Assembly: GCF_902833055.1 (NCBI RefSeq)
Contig: NZ_CADFEJ010000002.1
Span: forward strand, 62,001-126,000
Direction of reading: 5' to 3'
Length of the DNA: 64,000 bases
From: Burkholderia territorii
GTDB taxonomy: Bacteria; Pseudomonadota; Gammaproteobacteria; Burkholderiales; Burkholderiaceae
Of this stretch, positions 8,200 to 17,043 are shown in pieces. The number at the start of each line of letters is the position of its first letter. Position 1 is the first letter of the stretch. The notes under the pieces are model-generated. The model ran no database searches, was not told where the DNA came from, and saw only the letters and a list, made by a program, of their open reading frames with translations. Both the position numbers and the translations under genes were made by a program.

Positions 8200-8719
8200 T
8201 AGCAAGCGCTCACCCGATCGATGTCGAATCCGTCGCCGGTCGATGCGGCAAGCGGCCCTTTTCATGAACGCGCCGTTACGACGACGATGCGTTCTACCGA
8301 ACGCGCAGCGCTCGAAGCAGTGCAGCCGCGTGAAGGCGCGCTAGATAAACCAACGATTCTTGCCGAGGCCGCTGCCGTGCCCGGGGCCATGATCGGCCCC
8401 TACCAACACTGGCGTTAGCCGCGACCGTCCTGCTTGTCACGATGGTCGCCTCTTGAAGACGCAGGCAATCGTTGCGGCTCTCTGTCGCCCTCTCAATCCA
8501 CGACGCGATGCGCATCCCCACAAGCCGCCGCATGCTGCCTTCGACTGCAACTTTAATCATCTGACGATTAGATGCGCTGGCTGAGGTTCCCCCTCCGACA
8601 AGCCTCTCCAGCCGAACCATCAATAAAATTGATCGTGACGATGAAAATTATGCGTTTTCCTTGCAGCTTGCCGTGAGGCATAGTTGCGACGTGATGACGC
8701 ACCCATTGAGTTTTCAGTC
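8200..8719. other. Intergenic region at the right edge of the island
   Basis: About 500 bp without a recognisable gene. A 65-codon frame at 8221-8418 (+) ends ILAEAAAVPGAMIGPYQHWR, and a 109-codon frame lies antisense at 8294-8623 (MRRLVGMRIASWIERATE); neither has a good ribosome site or a family I can name. The composition rises back towards the genome norm. The stretch looks like decayed DNA at an island border. Promoter elements for the following hydrolase probably lie in the AT-rich part at 8620-8660. Confidence 0.4.
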
Positions 8720-9571
8720 ATGAACATGCGAATCGAGCCGTCGGTGCTCGCGAACCCCGACCTGCAATTTGCGACGCTGTCGTCGGGCATCAGCCTGCCG
8801 TACGTCGAGCGGGGCAGCGGCGCGCCGATGGTGTTCGTGCACGGATCGTTGTGCGACTACCGTTACTGGGATCCGCAACTCGCGTCGCTGTCGGCGCACT
8901 ACCGCTGCATCGCACCGAGCCTCAGCCACTACTGGCCGGCCGTCGAAGCCGGCATCCAGGACGAATTCAGCTGGCAGAACCATGTCGACGAACTCGCCGA
9001 ATTCATCGACGCGCTCAATCTCGGCCCCGTGCATCTCGTCGGCCATTCGCGTGGCGGCAGCGTCGCGTTCAACGTCGCCCGCCAGCATCCGCACCTCGTC
9101 GACACGCTGACGCTTGCCGATCCGGGCGGCCCGCTGCAACAGCCGGGCGTGCGCGAAGCGGCGCTGCCGGCCGCCGCGATCGCGTTGCGCACGAAGGCCG
9201 TGACCCTGATCGGGCAAGGCGAAGTGGAAGCCGGCCTCGAGATGTTCGTCGATTCGGTCAGCCTGCCCGGCGCGTGGAAGAAGAGCACGTCGCGCTTTCG
9301 CACGATGGCGATCGACAACGCGAGCACGCTGCCGAAGCAACTGCAGGATCCGCTGCCCGCGTATTCGCAGCACACGGCGTCGGATATCGCATGCCGCACG
9401 CTGCTGATCGACGGCCAGCGCAGCCCGAAAATGTTCCGCAACAACGTCGAAACGCTCGCGCAGTGGATCGGCGACGCACACCGGCAGACCGTCGCGGGCG
9501 CATCGCACGGGATGAACGCGGCGAGCCCCGCGGTGTTCAATCGTTACGTGCACGAGTTTGTGACCGCGTAA
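8720..9571 (+). CDS. Alpha/beta hydrolase
   Basis: A 283-residue alpha/beta-hydrolase-fold protein. It has the oxyanion-hole HG motif (VFVHGSLCDYRYW, near residue 38), a nucleophile elbow GHSRGGS with S110, a late Asp in LLIDGQRSP and the catalytic His in VAGASHGMN. Length and motifs fit small esterases, C-C hydrolases or cofactor-free haloperoxidase relatives; the substrate cannot be assigned. ATG 8720 or 8726 is preferred over an in-frame TTG at 8684. It is convergent with the tautomerase gene, with a strong hairpin between them. Confidence 0.85.
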   Translation: MNMRIEPSVLANPDLQFATLSSGISLPYVERGSGAPMVFVHGSLCDYRYWDPQLASLSAHYRCIAPSLSHYWPAVEAGIQDEFSWQNHVDELAEFIDALNLGPVHLVGHSRGGSVAFNVARQHPHLVDTLTLADPGGPLQQPGVREAALPAAAIALRTKAVTLIGQGEVEAGLEMFVDSVSLPGAWKKSTSRFRTMAIDNASTLPKQLQDPLPAYSQHTASDIACRTLLIDGQRSPKMFRNNVETLAQWIGDAHRQTVAGASHGMNAASPAVFNRYVHEFVTA

Positions 9572-9674
9572 TGCTCGCGGGCGGCTTCCGTTATGCCCGC
9601 ACACAGCGCGACGGTGCGTGTCGTTTCCAGGCGCCGGCGCTCCCATGCCTCCAACCCCTGGAATTCAGACAATG

Positions 9675-9698
9675 GGCGCGGCGAATCATCGCCGCGCC
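9675..9698. terminator. Hairpin between convergent hydrolase and tautomerase genes
   Basis: GGCGCGGCGA (9675-9684) and TCGCCGCGCC (9689-9698) form a perfect 10-bp stem with a four-base loop. There is no clear T-run, but the position between convergent genes suggests a shared terminator. Confidence 0.5.
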
Positions 9699-9735
9699 GT
9701 CGGGCGACGCGCAAAGGCTTGACCGTTAGTTGCAA

Positions 9736-10164
9736 TCAGCGCATCGCCGCTGCTTGCTTGATCGAATCGACGAGCGACGCGTTGTCGTAACGGCGTCCGG
9801 CAATCCCCCATCCGCCGTCGACCGCGTGCACGACGTTCACCCAGACCTGCGCCGGTGTCAGCCGTCCGCCCGCCCGGCGCAACACGATCGCGGTCGCCCG
9901 TTCGACGAACTGTCGCTGCGTATCGGGCGCCGCGAGCGCCACGGCCGGCAGCTTGAGTTCGACGAACGCCGCGGGCTCCGCGCGACCATGTACGAAGGTG
10001 CGGTGGCGCGGCAGCACGTTGAGCGTGCCGATCACGTTCGGCGCCAGGAACGCGTTCCCGGTCAGCCCCTCGACGTCCAGCAGCGCATCGGTCAGTTCGG
10101 CAAACACCGGCCCTTCGTCGTCCGGCGTGAAAACCCCTTCGGATACTGTCAGCGTAATCGGCAT
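9736..10164 (-). CDS. Tautomerase superfamily protein
   Basis: A 142-residue protein that begins MPITLTVSEGVFTPDDEG, with the Pro directly after Met that serves as the catalytic base in 4-oxalocrotonate tautomerase relatives once Met is removed. The length (about twice a 4-OT monomer) fits the two-repeat MSAD/cis-CaaD-like members, with a second beta-alpha-beta unit around QVWVNVVHAVDGGWGIAGR. It is divergent from a TetR regulator, with repeats in the shared promoter, so it is probably repressed by that protein. The substrate is unknown; an unsaturated keto or halogenated acid is typical of the family. Confidence 0.82.
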   Translation of the reverse strand: MPITLTVSEGVFTPDDEGPVFAELTDALLDVEGLTGNAFLAPNVIGTLNVLPRHRTFVHGRAEPAAFVELKLPAVALAAPDTQRQFVERATAIVLRRAGGRLTPAQVWVNVVHAVDGGWGIAGRRYDNASLVDSIKQAAAMR

Positions 10165-10211
10165 CGCACGTTCTCCTGGTCAGGTCATCGAAATCGTGAC
10201 GTGATATAAAT

Positions 10212-10270
10212 ACCAGTCACTCTCTATACATTAGAAACTGGTCGCTCTCTATGCAAGATAAAGAGCGACC
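10212..10270. promoter_or_regulatory. Repeated TetR operator between tautomerase and its regulator
   Basis: Two direct copies of a 19-bp element, ACCAGTCACTCTCTATACA (10212-10230) and ACTGGTCGCTCTCTATGCA (10237-10255), lie 25 bp apart and match at 15 of 19 bases. The second also pairs with a downstream half: GGTCGCTCT (10240-10248) and AGAGCGACC (10262-10270) form a perfect 9-bp inverted repeat. This is a plausible binding array for the adjacent TetR protein. Confidence 0.6.
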
Positions 10271-10289
10271 TCTCTGAAGCGAGCCTGTC

Positions 10290-10898
10290 ATGCGTTATTC
10301 CGTCGAGCACAAGCAGGAAACCCGCGCGCGCATTCTCGATGCGGCGAGCCGCCTGTTCCGCCAGGAGGGCTATGGCGGCTCCGGCATCGGCCCGCTGACA
10401 AAGGCCGCAGGCGTCACCAACGGCGCGTTCTACGGGCATTTCAAATCGAAGGGCGAAGCGTTCCGCAGCGTCGTGCTCGCCGGCCTCGACCAGCTCCGGC
10501 AAGGCGTCGCGACCTTCAAGTCCGAGCACGGCGCGCGCTGGCGGCGGCCCTTCGTGTCGTTTTATCTCGGGCCGCGGCGCACCTGCGCACTCGGCGAAAG
10601 CTGTGCGCTGCCGAGCCTGTCACCCGAAGTGATGCGCGCCGACGACGACACGCGCGACGCCTATGAACAGGCATTGCGGCAGATCGTCGACGAAGTGTCG
10701 TCCGGGCTTGGCGACGCCCCGGACGACGATCGCGCGATCGCTTTCCTCGCGCTGCTGTCGGGCGGCGTCACGCTCGCCCGTGCGGTGCGCGATCCGGTGC
10801 TGGCGGAGCGCATCGCCGATGCCGTCGGTCGATACGCGGTGGTGATCGCCGAACGCACGGATGTGCAGCCGGAGCCGAAGCCCGAATCGCGCGCATGA
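10290..10898 (+). CDS. TetR/AcrR-family transcriptional regulator
   Basis: A 202-residue TetR-type repressor. The N-terminal HTH is clear: RARILDAASRLFRQEGYGGS then ITKAAGVTNGAFYGHFKSK-type sequence (GIGPLTKAAGVTNGAFYGHF, about residues 28-47). The C-terminal ligand domain is variable and starts with an unusual YLGPRRTCALGESCALPSL segment. It is divergent from the tautomerase gene, and the repeated elements in the shared promoter make autoregulation and control of the tautomerase likely. Its stop codon overlaps the opcM terminator. Confidence 0.87.
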   Translation: MRYSVEHKQETRARILDAASRLFRQEGYGGSGIGPLTKAAGVTNGAFYGHFKSKGEAFRSVVLAGLDQLRQGVATFKSEHGARWRRPFVSFYLGPRRTCALGESCALPSLSPEVMRADDDTRDAYEQALRQIVDEVSSGLGDAPDDDRAIAFLALLSGGVTLARAVRDPVLAERIADAVGRYAVVIAERTDVQPEPKPESRA

Positions 10899-10929
10899 AA
10901 AACCCGATCCGCGTCGCCGCGGATCGGGT
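10897..10929 (-). terminator. Rho-independent terminator of the ceo operon
   Basis: Read on the minus strand, ACCCGATCCGC pairs with GCGGATCGGGT (11-bp perfect stem, 10902-10929, six-base loop) and is followed by a T-run (A-run at 10898-10902 on the plus strand). It ends the leftward efflux operon and overlaps the last codon of the convergent TetR gene. Confidence 0.8.
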
Positions 10930-10996
10930 CATTCCAACCTTCAGCCAGACTCCGGTGTCGGTGACGCATGGCGAAGCACCACGCGTCACCGATGCG

Positions 10997-12538
10997 TTAA
11001 CGCACGGCGACGTCCTGCTTACCCGTCCCCGCATCGCCGACGGCAGCCGACGCCGGCGCCGCGCCCCATCCGCCGCCCAGCGCGCGAATCAGGTTGACGG
11101 TCGACACGGCCTGCGCACCGGTCAGCTGGTTCGCCTGCAATTGCGACTGCAGCACCGAGCGCTCGCTGTCGATCACGTCGAGATAAGCGACCTCGCCTTC
11201 CTGATACTGCGTACGCGACAGCTTCGCCGCACGACGCGACGCATTGACGGCCGCCTCCTGCGCGCGGATCTGGTCGTCGAGCAGACGCAGATCGGCGAGA
11301 TTGTCCTCGACCTCGCGGAACGCGACGAGCACCTGCTGCCGGTAGTTCGCGACCTGCTCGTCGTACTGCGCGCGTGCCTGCTGCACGCCGGCCGCGCGGC
11401 GGCCGCCGTCGAACAGCGGCAACGTCAGTGCGGTGCCGGCGAACGGCCCCAGCAGGAACGTGCGGCTCGACCACAAGAACAGGTTGCCGAGCGTCGACGC
11501 CTCATAGCCGAACGAACCCGTGATATCGAGCTTCGGGAAATACGCCGACTTCGCGAGGCCGATCCGCGCATTCGCGGCGGCCATCGCGCGCTCGGCCGCC
11601 GACACGTCCGGGCGGCGTTCGAGCAGCGCCGACGGCAGGCCCGGCGGCACCTTCACCGCGACCGGCACGAGCGGCGTTTCCTTGAACGCAAAATCCGCCG
11701 GCGCCTTGCCGAGCAGGATCGCGAGCGCATGCTCGGACGCCGCGCGCCGGCGCGCGACGCCGACTGCGTCGGCTTGCGCGCTCGCCAGCTCGTTCTTCGC
11801 GCGCGACACGTCGAGCTCGCTGATGTCGCCTTCGTTGAAGCGGCGCTGCACGAGCTTCAGCGCTTCCTCGCGCAGCTCGACGGTGCGGCGATACAGGTCC
11901 TGGTCCGAATCGAGCTGGCGCAGTTCGAAGTAGTTCTGCGCGACGTCCGCCTGCAACGCGAGCTGCACCGAACGGAACAGCGCTTCGCTCTGCGCCTGGT
12001 CGGCACGCGACGCCTCGACGTTGCGGCTCACGCGGCCGAACAGGTCGGCCTCGTACGACACCGTGCCCTGCGCGCGCCACAGCGTCGCGGTCGTCGGGCC
12101 GGTGCCCTGCGGCTGGAACTGCGACGCCGACGACAGCCCTTCCCGTGTCGGCCCGAACCCGGCGCCGATCTGCGGGAACCACTGCGAGCGCGCGGTGCGC
12201 GTTGCGGCACGTGCTTCCTCGACGCGCGCCGCCGCGGCCTTCAGGTTCTGGTTCGCGGCGAGCGCCTGCGACTCGAGCGAGTCGAGCACCGGATCGCCGA
12301 ATACCTTCCACCATTCGCCGCGATGCTCGCCGTCCGCCGGCTCGGCCGTCTTCCATGTGCCGGCCTGCTCGCCTGGCGCGAGCGTGGGCGCTTCCTTGAA
12401 CGCCGCGGGCGTCGACACGTCCGGGCGCTTGTAGTCGGGCCCGACCGCGCACGCGGCGAGCAGCGTCGCGAGCAGGGTGCTCGCGGCCGCCACCTTCGCG
12501 AAACGCATCAGGCCATTCGAGTTGTGCATGTTGTCCAT
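10997..12538 (-). CDS. opcM: Outer-membrane efflux lipoprotein of the CeoAB-OpcM pump
   Basis: This is the 513-residue TolC/NodT-type outer-membrane channel of a tripartite RND pump. The N-terminus is a lipoprotein signal with lipobox LLAACAVGPDYKRP (Cys near residue 30), and the body holds the two OEP repeats typical of OprM-like channels (LESQALAANQNLKAAAARVE; QARAQYDEQVANYRQQVLVA). The start at 12538 was chosen because AGGAAAACAAG precedes it; the longer frame would overlap ceoB. It is the last gene of llpE-ceoA-ceoB-opcM and ends at a strong terminator. Symbol given because gene order and regulator match the salicylate-inducible ceo locus described in B. cenocepacia. Confidence 0.92.
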   Translation of the reverse strand: MDNMHNSNGLMRFAKVAAASTLLATLLAACAVGPDYKRPDVSTPAAFKEAPTLAPGEQAGTWKTAEPADGEHRGEWWKVFGDPVLDSLESQALAANQNLKAAAARVEEARAATRTARSQWFPQIGAGFGPTREGLSSASQFQPQGTGPTTATLWRAQGTVSYEADLFGRVSRNVEASRADQAQSEALFRSVQLALQADVAQNYFELRQLDSDQDLYRRTVELREEALKLVQRRFNEGDISELDVSRAKNELASAQADAVGVARRRAASEHALAILLGKAPADFAFKETPLVPVAVKVPPGLPSALLERRPDVSAAERAMAAANARIGLAKSAYFPKLDITGSFGYEASTLGNLFLWSSRTFLLGPFAGTALTLPLFDGGRRAAGVQQARAQYDEQVANYRQQVLVAFREVEDNLADLRLLDDQIRAQEAAVNASRRAAKLSRTQYQEGEVAYLDVIDSERSVLQSQLQANQLTGAQAVSTVNLIRALGGGWGAAPASAAVGDAGTGKQDVAVR

Positions 12539-12548
12539 CTTGTTTTCC

Positions 12549-15500
12549 TCAAGCATCCGAAGCCGGCACGCCCGGTGCAGATACGCCATACCCGGCCGAG
12601 TCCTTGCCTGCGACGTGGATCTTGCCGCCCGCCAGCGTGCGCAGCACGACGTAGAACACCGGCGTCAGCATCAGCCCGAACAGCGTCACGCCGAGCATCC
12701 CGAAGAACACCGCGACGCCCATCGCATGTCGCATCTCGGAGCCTGCACCCGTCGACATGACGAGCGGCACGACGCCCATGATGAACGCGATCGACGTCAT
12801 CAGGATCGGGCGCAGCCGCAGCCGGCTCGCCTCGATCGCGGCCTCGAGCGGCGTCCTGCCGTCATGCTCCAGTTCGCGTGCGAATTCAACGATCAGGATC
12901 GCGTTCTTCGCCGACAGCCCCACCAGCACCATCAGGCCGATCTGCGTGAAGATGTTGTTGTCGCCCTGCGTGAGCCACACACCCGTCAGCGCCGACAGAA
13001 TGCTCATCGGCACGATCAGGATCACCGCAAGCGGCAGCGTCAGGCTTTCATACAGCGCGGCGAGCACGAGGAACACGAGCAGCACGCTGATCGGGAACAC
13101 CCACATCGCCGAATCGCCCGCGAGGATCTGCTGGTACGTGAGGTCGGTCCATTCGAACCGCACGCCGCGCGGCAGCGTCTCGTGCGCGATGCGCTCGATC
13201 GCGGCCTGCGCCTGACCCGAGGAGAAACCCGGCGCCGGGCCGCCGTTGATGTCGGCCGCCGTGTAGCCGTTGTAGCGCACGACCATTTCGGGGCCGAACG
13301 TCGGCGTCACGGTGACGAGCGACGACAGCGGCACCATCTCGCCCCGGTCGTTGCGCGTCTTCAACTGCAGGATGTCGTCCGCGCGCTGACGGAACGGCGC
13401 ATCGGCCTGCACGCGCACCTGGTACACGCGCCCGAAGCGGTTGAAGTCGTTCACGTACAGCGAGCCGAGATACACCTGCATCGTGTTGAACACGTCGGTC
13501 ACGGGCACGCCGAGCTGCTTCGCCTTCACGCGGTCGAGATCGACGTTCAGCTGCGGCACGTTGATCTGGTAGCTCGTGAACAACGGGCCGAGTTCCGGCG
13601 CCTGCTGCGCGCGCTTGATGAAGTCGTTGGTCGCGTCCGACAGCTTCGCGTAGCCGACCGCGCCGCGATCCTCGATCTGCATCTTGAACCCGCCGAGCGT
13701 GCCGAGGCCGAGCACCGGCGGCGGCGGGAACACCGCGACGAACGAATCCTTGATCGCGCCGTACTGCTGGTTCAGCGCACCGGCGATCGCACCGGCCGAC
13801 AGCGCCTTGCCATGCCGCTCCGCGAACGGCTTCAGCGTGACGAACACGATGCCCGCGCTCGAGCTGTTGGTAAAGCCGTTCACCGACAGCCCCGGGAACG
13901 CGACCGCACTCTCGACGCCCGGCTGCTTCAGCGCGATCGAACCCATGTCGCGAATCACCTTCTCGGTGCGGTCGAGCGACGCGCCGTTCGGCAGCTGCGC
14001 GAACGCGATCAGGTATTCCTTGTCCTGCGCGGGCACGAAGCCGCCCGGCACGATCTTCGACACGAGCACGGTCGCGCCCACCAGCACGAGATATACGCCG
14101 AGCATCAGCGTCTTGCGCGACAGCACGCCGCGCACGCCGCGGCCGTAGTTTTCCGCGCCGCGATGGAACACCTTGTTGAAGCGCCTGAAGAAGCCGCCGA
14201 GCACGCGGTTCATCACGCGCGTGAGCCAGTCTTCCTTGTCGCCATGGCCCTTCAGCAAAATCGCGGACAGCGCCGGCGACAGCGTCAGCGAGTTGAACGC
14301 CGAGATCACCGTCGAGATCGCGATCGTCATCGCGAACTGCTTGTAGAACTGGCCGGTGAGGCCCGACATGAACGCGAGCGGCACGAACACGGCGACGAGC
14401 GTCAGCGCGATCGCGATGATCGGCCCGCTCACTTCCTGCATCGCCTTGTAGGTCGCCTGCCGCGCGTTCATCCCGCTTTCGATGTTGCGTTCGACGTTCT
14501 CGACGACCACGATCGCATCGTCGACCACGATACCGATTGCGAGCACCATCCCGAACAGCGACAGCGCGTTGATCGAATACCCGAAGCCGAGCAGCAGCGA
14601 GAACGTGCCGATGATCGACACCGGCACCGCGATCAGCGGAATCAGCGATGCGCGCCAGGTCTGCAGGAACACGATCACGACGATCACGACCAGCGCGATC
14701 GCCTCGAGCAGCGTGTGCACCACGGCCTTGATCGACGAGCGCACGAACTGCGTCGGGTCATAGACGATCTTGTAGTCGACGCCGGCCGGCATGTCCTGCT
14801 TCAGCTCGGCCATCGTCTTGCGCACTTCGTCGGAGATCTGCAGCGAGTTCGCGCCCGGCGACTGGTTGATCGCCATCGCGACGGCCGGCTTGTTGTCGAG
14901 CAGCGAGCGCAGCCCGTACTCGGACGCATCGAGCTCGATGCGCGCGATGTCGCGCAGGTGCGTGACGCCGCCGTCCGGCGTCGTTTTCACGACGATGTCG
15001 CCGAACTCGTCTTCCGTCTGCAGACGGCCGCGCGCGTTCACCGACAACTGCAGCGGCGTGCCCGGCAGCGACGGCGACGCGCCGATCACGCCCGCCGCGA
15101 CCTGCACGTTCTGCTCGCGGATCGCCTGCACGACGTCCTCGGCGGACAGCCCGCGCTGCGCGACCTTCTGCGGATCGAGCCACACGCGCATCGCGTAGTC
15201 GCCCGAACCCCACAACTGCACCTGGCCGACGCCCTGGATCCGCGACAGGCGATCCTTCACGTTGATCAGCGCGTAGTTGCGCAGGTAGGTCATGTCGTAG
15301 CGGTTGTCCGGCGAGATCAGGTGGACCACCATCGTCAGCGTCGGCGAGCTCTTCACCGTGGTGATGCCGAGCCGCTGCACGTCTTCCGGCAGGCGCGGCA
15401 GCGCCTGGTTCACGCGGTTCTGCACGAGCTGCGTGGCCTTGTCCGGATCGGTGCCGAGCTTGAACGTGACGGTGATCGTCATGTTGCCGTCGCTGTTCGC

Positions 15501-15749
15501 CTGGGACTGCATGTAGAGCATGTCCTCGACGCCGTTGATCTGCTCCTCGAGCGGCGATGCGACCGTCTCGGCGATCACTTTCGGGTTGGCGCCCGGATAC
15601 TGCGCCTTCACGATCACGGAAGGCGGCACGACTTCCGGATACTCCGAAATCGGCAGCAGGAACATCGCGATCACCCCGCCGAGCAGGATGATCACCGATA
15701 GGACTCCTGCAAAGATCGGCCGGTCGATAAAGAATTTGGAAATGTTCAT
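12549..15749 (-). CDS. ceoB: RND multidrug efflux permease (HAE1 family)
   Basis: The 1066-residue inner-membrane proton antiporter of the pump. It starts MNISKFFIDRPIFAGVLSVI, has the large periplasmic porter loops between TM1-2 and TM7-8, and carries the proton-relay DD in TM4 (GIVVDDAIVVVENVERNIE, around residue 405) plus the F/Y-Q-rich porter region. Length and sequence type match MexF-like pumps. In the B. cenocepacia ceo system this pump exports chloramphenicol, trimethoprim and fluoroquinolones, and salicylate induces it. It sits 10 bp upstream of opcM and 45 bp downstream of ceoA, forming one operon. The long frame antisense to it is a GC-driven shadow. Confidence 0.95.
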   Translation of the reverse strand: MNISKFFIDRPIFAGVLSVIILLGGVIAMFLLPISEYPEVVPPSVIVKAQYPGANPKVIAETVASPLEEQINGVEDMLYMQSQANSDGNMTITVTFKLGTDPDKATQLVQNRVNQALPRLPEDVQRLGITTVKSSPTLTMVVHLISPDNRYDMTYLRNYALINVKDRLSRIQGVGQVQLWGSGDYAMRVWLDPQKVAQRGLSAEDVVQAIREQNVQVAAGVIGASPSLPGTPLQLSVNARGRLQTEDEFGDIVVKTTPDGGVTHLRDIARIELDASEYGLRSLLDNKPAVAMAINQSPGANSLQISDEVRKTMAELKQDMPAGVDYKIVYDPTQFVRSSIKAVVHTLLEAIALVVIVVIVFLQTWRASLIPLIAVPVSIIGTFSLLLGFGYSINALSLFGMVLAIGIVVDDAIVVVENVERNIESGMNARQATYKAMQEVSGPIIAIALTLVAVFVPLAFMSGLTGQFYKQFAMTIAISTVISAFNSLTLSPALSAILLKGHGDKEDWLTRVMNRVLGGFFRRFNKVFHRGAENYGRGVRGVLSRKTLMLGVYLVLVGATVLVSKIVPGGFVPAQDKEYLIAFAQLPNGASLDRTEKVIRDMGSIALKQPGVESAVAFPGLSVNGFTNSSSAGIVFVTLKPFAERHGKALSAGAIAGALNQQYGAIKDSFVAVFPPPPVLGLGTLGGFKMQIEDRGAVGYAKLSDATNDFIKRAQQAPELGPLFTSYQINVPQLNVDLDRVKAKQLGVPVTDVFNTMQVYLGSLYVNDFNRFGRVYQVRVQADAPFRQRADDILQLKTRNDRGEMVPLSSLVTVTPTFGPEMVVRYNGYTAADINGGPAPGFSSGQAQAAIERIAHETLPRGVRFEWTDLTYQQILAGDSAMWVFPISVLLVFLVLAALYESLTLPLAVILIVPMSILSALTGVWLTQGDNNIFTQIGLMVLVGLSAKNAILIVEFARELEHDGRTPLEAAIEASRLRLRPILMTSIAFIMGVVPLVMSTGAGSEMRHAMGVAVFFGMLGVTLFGLMLTPVFYVVLRTLAGGKIHVAGKDSAGYGVSAPGVPASDA

Positions 15750-15794
15750 GTCTGGCTCTGTCTGGTTGAACGCGCAAACGAAGCGGCGGGCCGC

Positions 15795-17012
15795 TTACGA
15801 TTCCGCCTTCGCCGGTGCGGCCGGCTTCGCGCTGTCCGCGAGCGGCGCGGACGGCTCGTCGCCGCCCGTCATCGGGACCATGTGCGGCTTCACCTGCTCG
15901 CCCGGCCGCACGCGCTGCGTGCCGTTCACGATCACGCGATCGCCGGCGGACAGGCCGCTCACGATCACGCGCCGGTTGCCGTGCTGCATGCCCTGCTGCA
16001 CTTCGCGATACGACACGCGGCCCTGCTGGTCGACGACGAACACGAACTTCTTGTCCTGGTCGGTGTTGATCGCCGCGTCGTCGACGAGCAGTGCCTGGTG
16101 CGGCGCGCTGCCGCCCACCTTCACGCGTGCGTAGAGGCCCGGGACGAGCGTGCCGTCCGCATTGTCGAAACGCGCGCGCACGCGGATCGTGCCGGACGAC
16201 GTATCGAGCCGGTTGTCGACCGAGTCGATCTCGCCGCTGCGCGAATAGCCGGTTTCGTTCGCGAGGCCGAGCTCGACCGGCACCTTGCGGCCGTTGCGCG
16301 CGCCGTTGATGTATTGCAGGTAGGTCTGCTCGTCCGCATCGAACGATGCGTAGATCGGCGACACCGACACCAGCGTCGTCAGCGGCGCGGCCGACGCACC
16401 GGCCGACACGACGTTGCCGAGCGTGATTTCCGCGCGCGACACGCGGCCCGACACGGGTGCGGTGATACGCGTGTAACCGAGGTTGATGCGTGCCGTTTCC
16501 AGCGCCGCTTCGGCGGCCTTCAGGTTCGCGCTCGCCTCGCGCGCGGCATTCTGCTTCTCGTCGTAGTCGCGCTTCGCGATCGCGTTGTCGCCGATCAGGC
16601 GCTGCGCGCGCTGCCAGTCGGTTTGCGCATAGCCGTTGCGCGCCTGCGCGGCGGCAAGCTGAGCGGCCGCGCGATCGACTTCCGCCTGGTACGGGCGCGG
16701 GTCGATCACGAACAGCACGTCGCCCTTCTTCACGAGCGCGCCGTCCTTGAAGTTCACCGCGACGATCGTGCCCGAGACCTGCGGGCGCACGTCGACTTTC
16801 TCGACCGCCTCGAGGCGGCCCGAATAGCTTTGCCAATCGGTGACGGTCTGCGGCACGACGGTCGCGACATCGACTTCCGGCAGCGGCGGTGCCGCTTTCT
16901 CGGGTGCGTTCGCGCTCACGCGCATCGCGCCGAACGTGCCGAGGCCGACGACGGCGAGCGTCACGATCGCCGCGGTCGCGATTCGGGAACGGGAGGTGCG
17001 TAGGATGGCCAT
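15795..17012 (-). CDS. ceoA: RND periplasmic adaptor (membrane fusion protein)
   Basis: A 405-residue membrane fusion protein. It has an N-terminal hydrophobic anchor (ATAAIVTLAVVGLGTFGAMR), a split lipoyl domain (RPQVSGTIVAVNFKDGALV and TRITAPVSGRVSRAEITLG), a long coiled-coil hairpin between them (about residues 100-165), and C-terminal beta-barrel and membrane-proximal domains. No lipobox Cys is present, so it is held by the uncleaved anchor. ATG 17012 is preceded by TTGGAGATCC. The stop of llpE lies 31 bp upstream, so llpE and ceoA are probably co-transcribed. Confidence 0.94.
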   Translation of the reverse strand: MAILRTSRSRIATAAIVTLAVVGLGTFGAMRVSANAPEKAAPPLPEVDVATVVPQTVTDWQSYSGRLEAVEKVDVRPQVSGTIVAVNFKDGALVKKGDVLFVIDPRPYQAEVDRAAAQLAAAQARNGYAQTDWQRAQRLIGDNAIAKRDYDEKQNAAREASANLKAAEAALETARINLGYTRITAPVSGRVSRAEITLGNVVSAGASAAPLTTLVSVSPIYASFDADEQTYLQYINGARNGRKVPVELGLANETGYSRSGEIDSVDNRLDTSSGTIRVRARFDNADGTLVPGLYARVKVGGSAPHQALLVDDAAINTDQDKKFVFVVDQQGRVSYREVQQGMQHGNRRVIVSGLSAGDRVIVNGTQRVRPGEQVKPHMVPMTGGDEPSAPLADSAKPAAPAKAES

Positions 17013-17043
17013 GTGGATCTCCAATAAGCGTGGATTGGTCTGG

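Noticed and set aside
8221-8418. Short frame ending AAAVPGAMIGPYQHWR, faintly like the AVPGM motif of alternative oxidase
   Set aside because: The match is only a few residues, the diiron ligands are missing and there is no ribosome site.
12477-15701. 1074-codon open frame antisense to ceoB
   Set aside because: It is a GC-driven shadow of ceoB: Arg/His/Asp-rich, low complexity, with no domain. The ceoB frame has all RND motifs.
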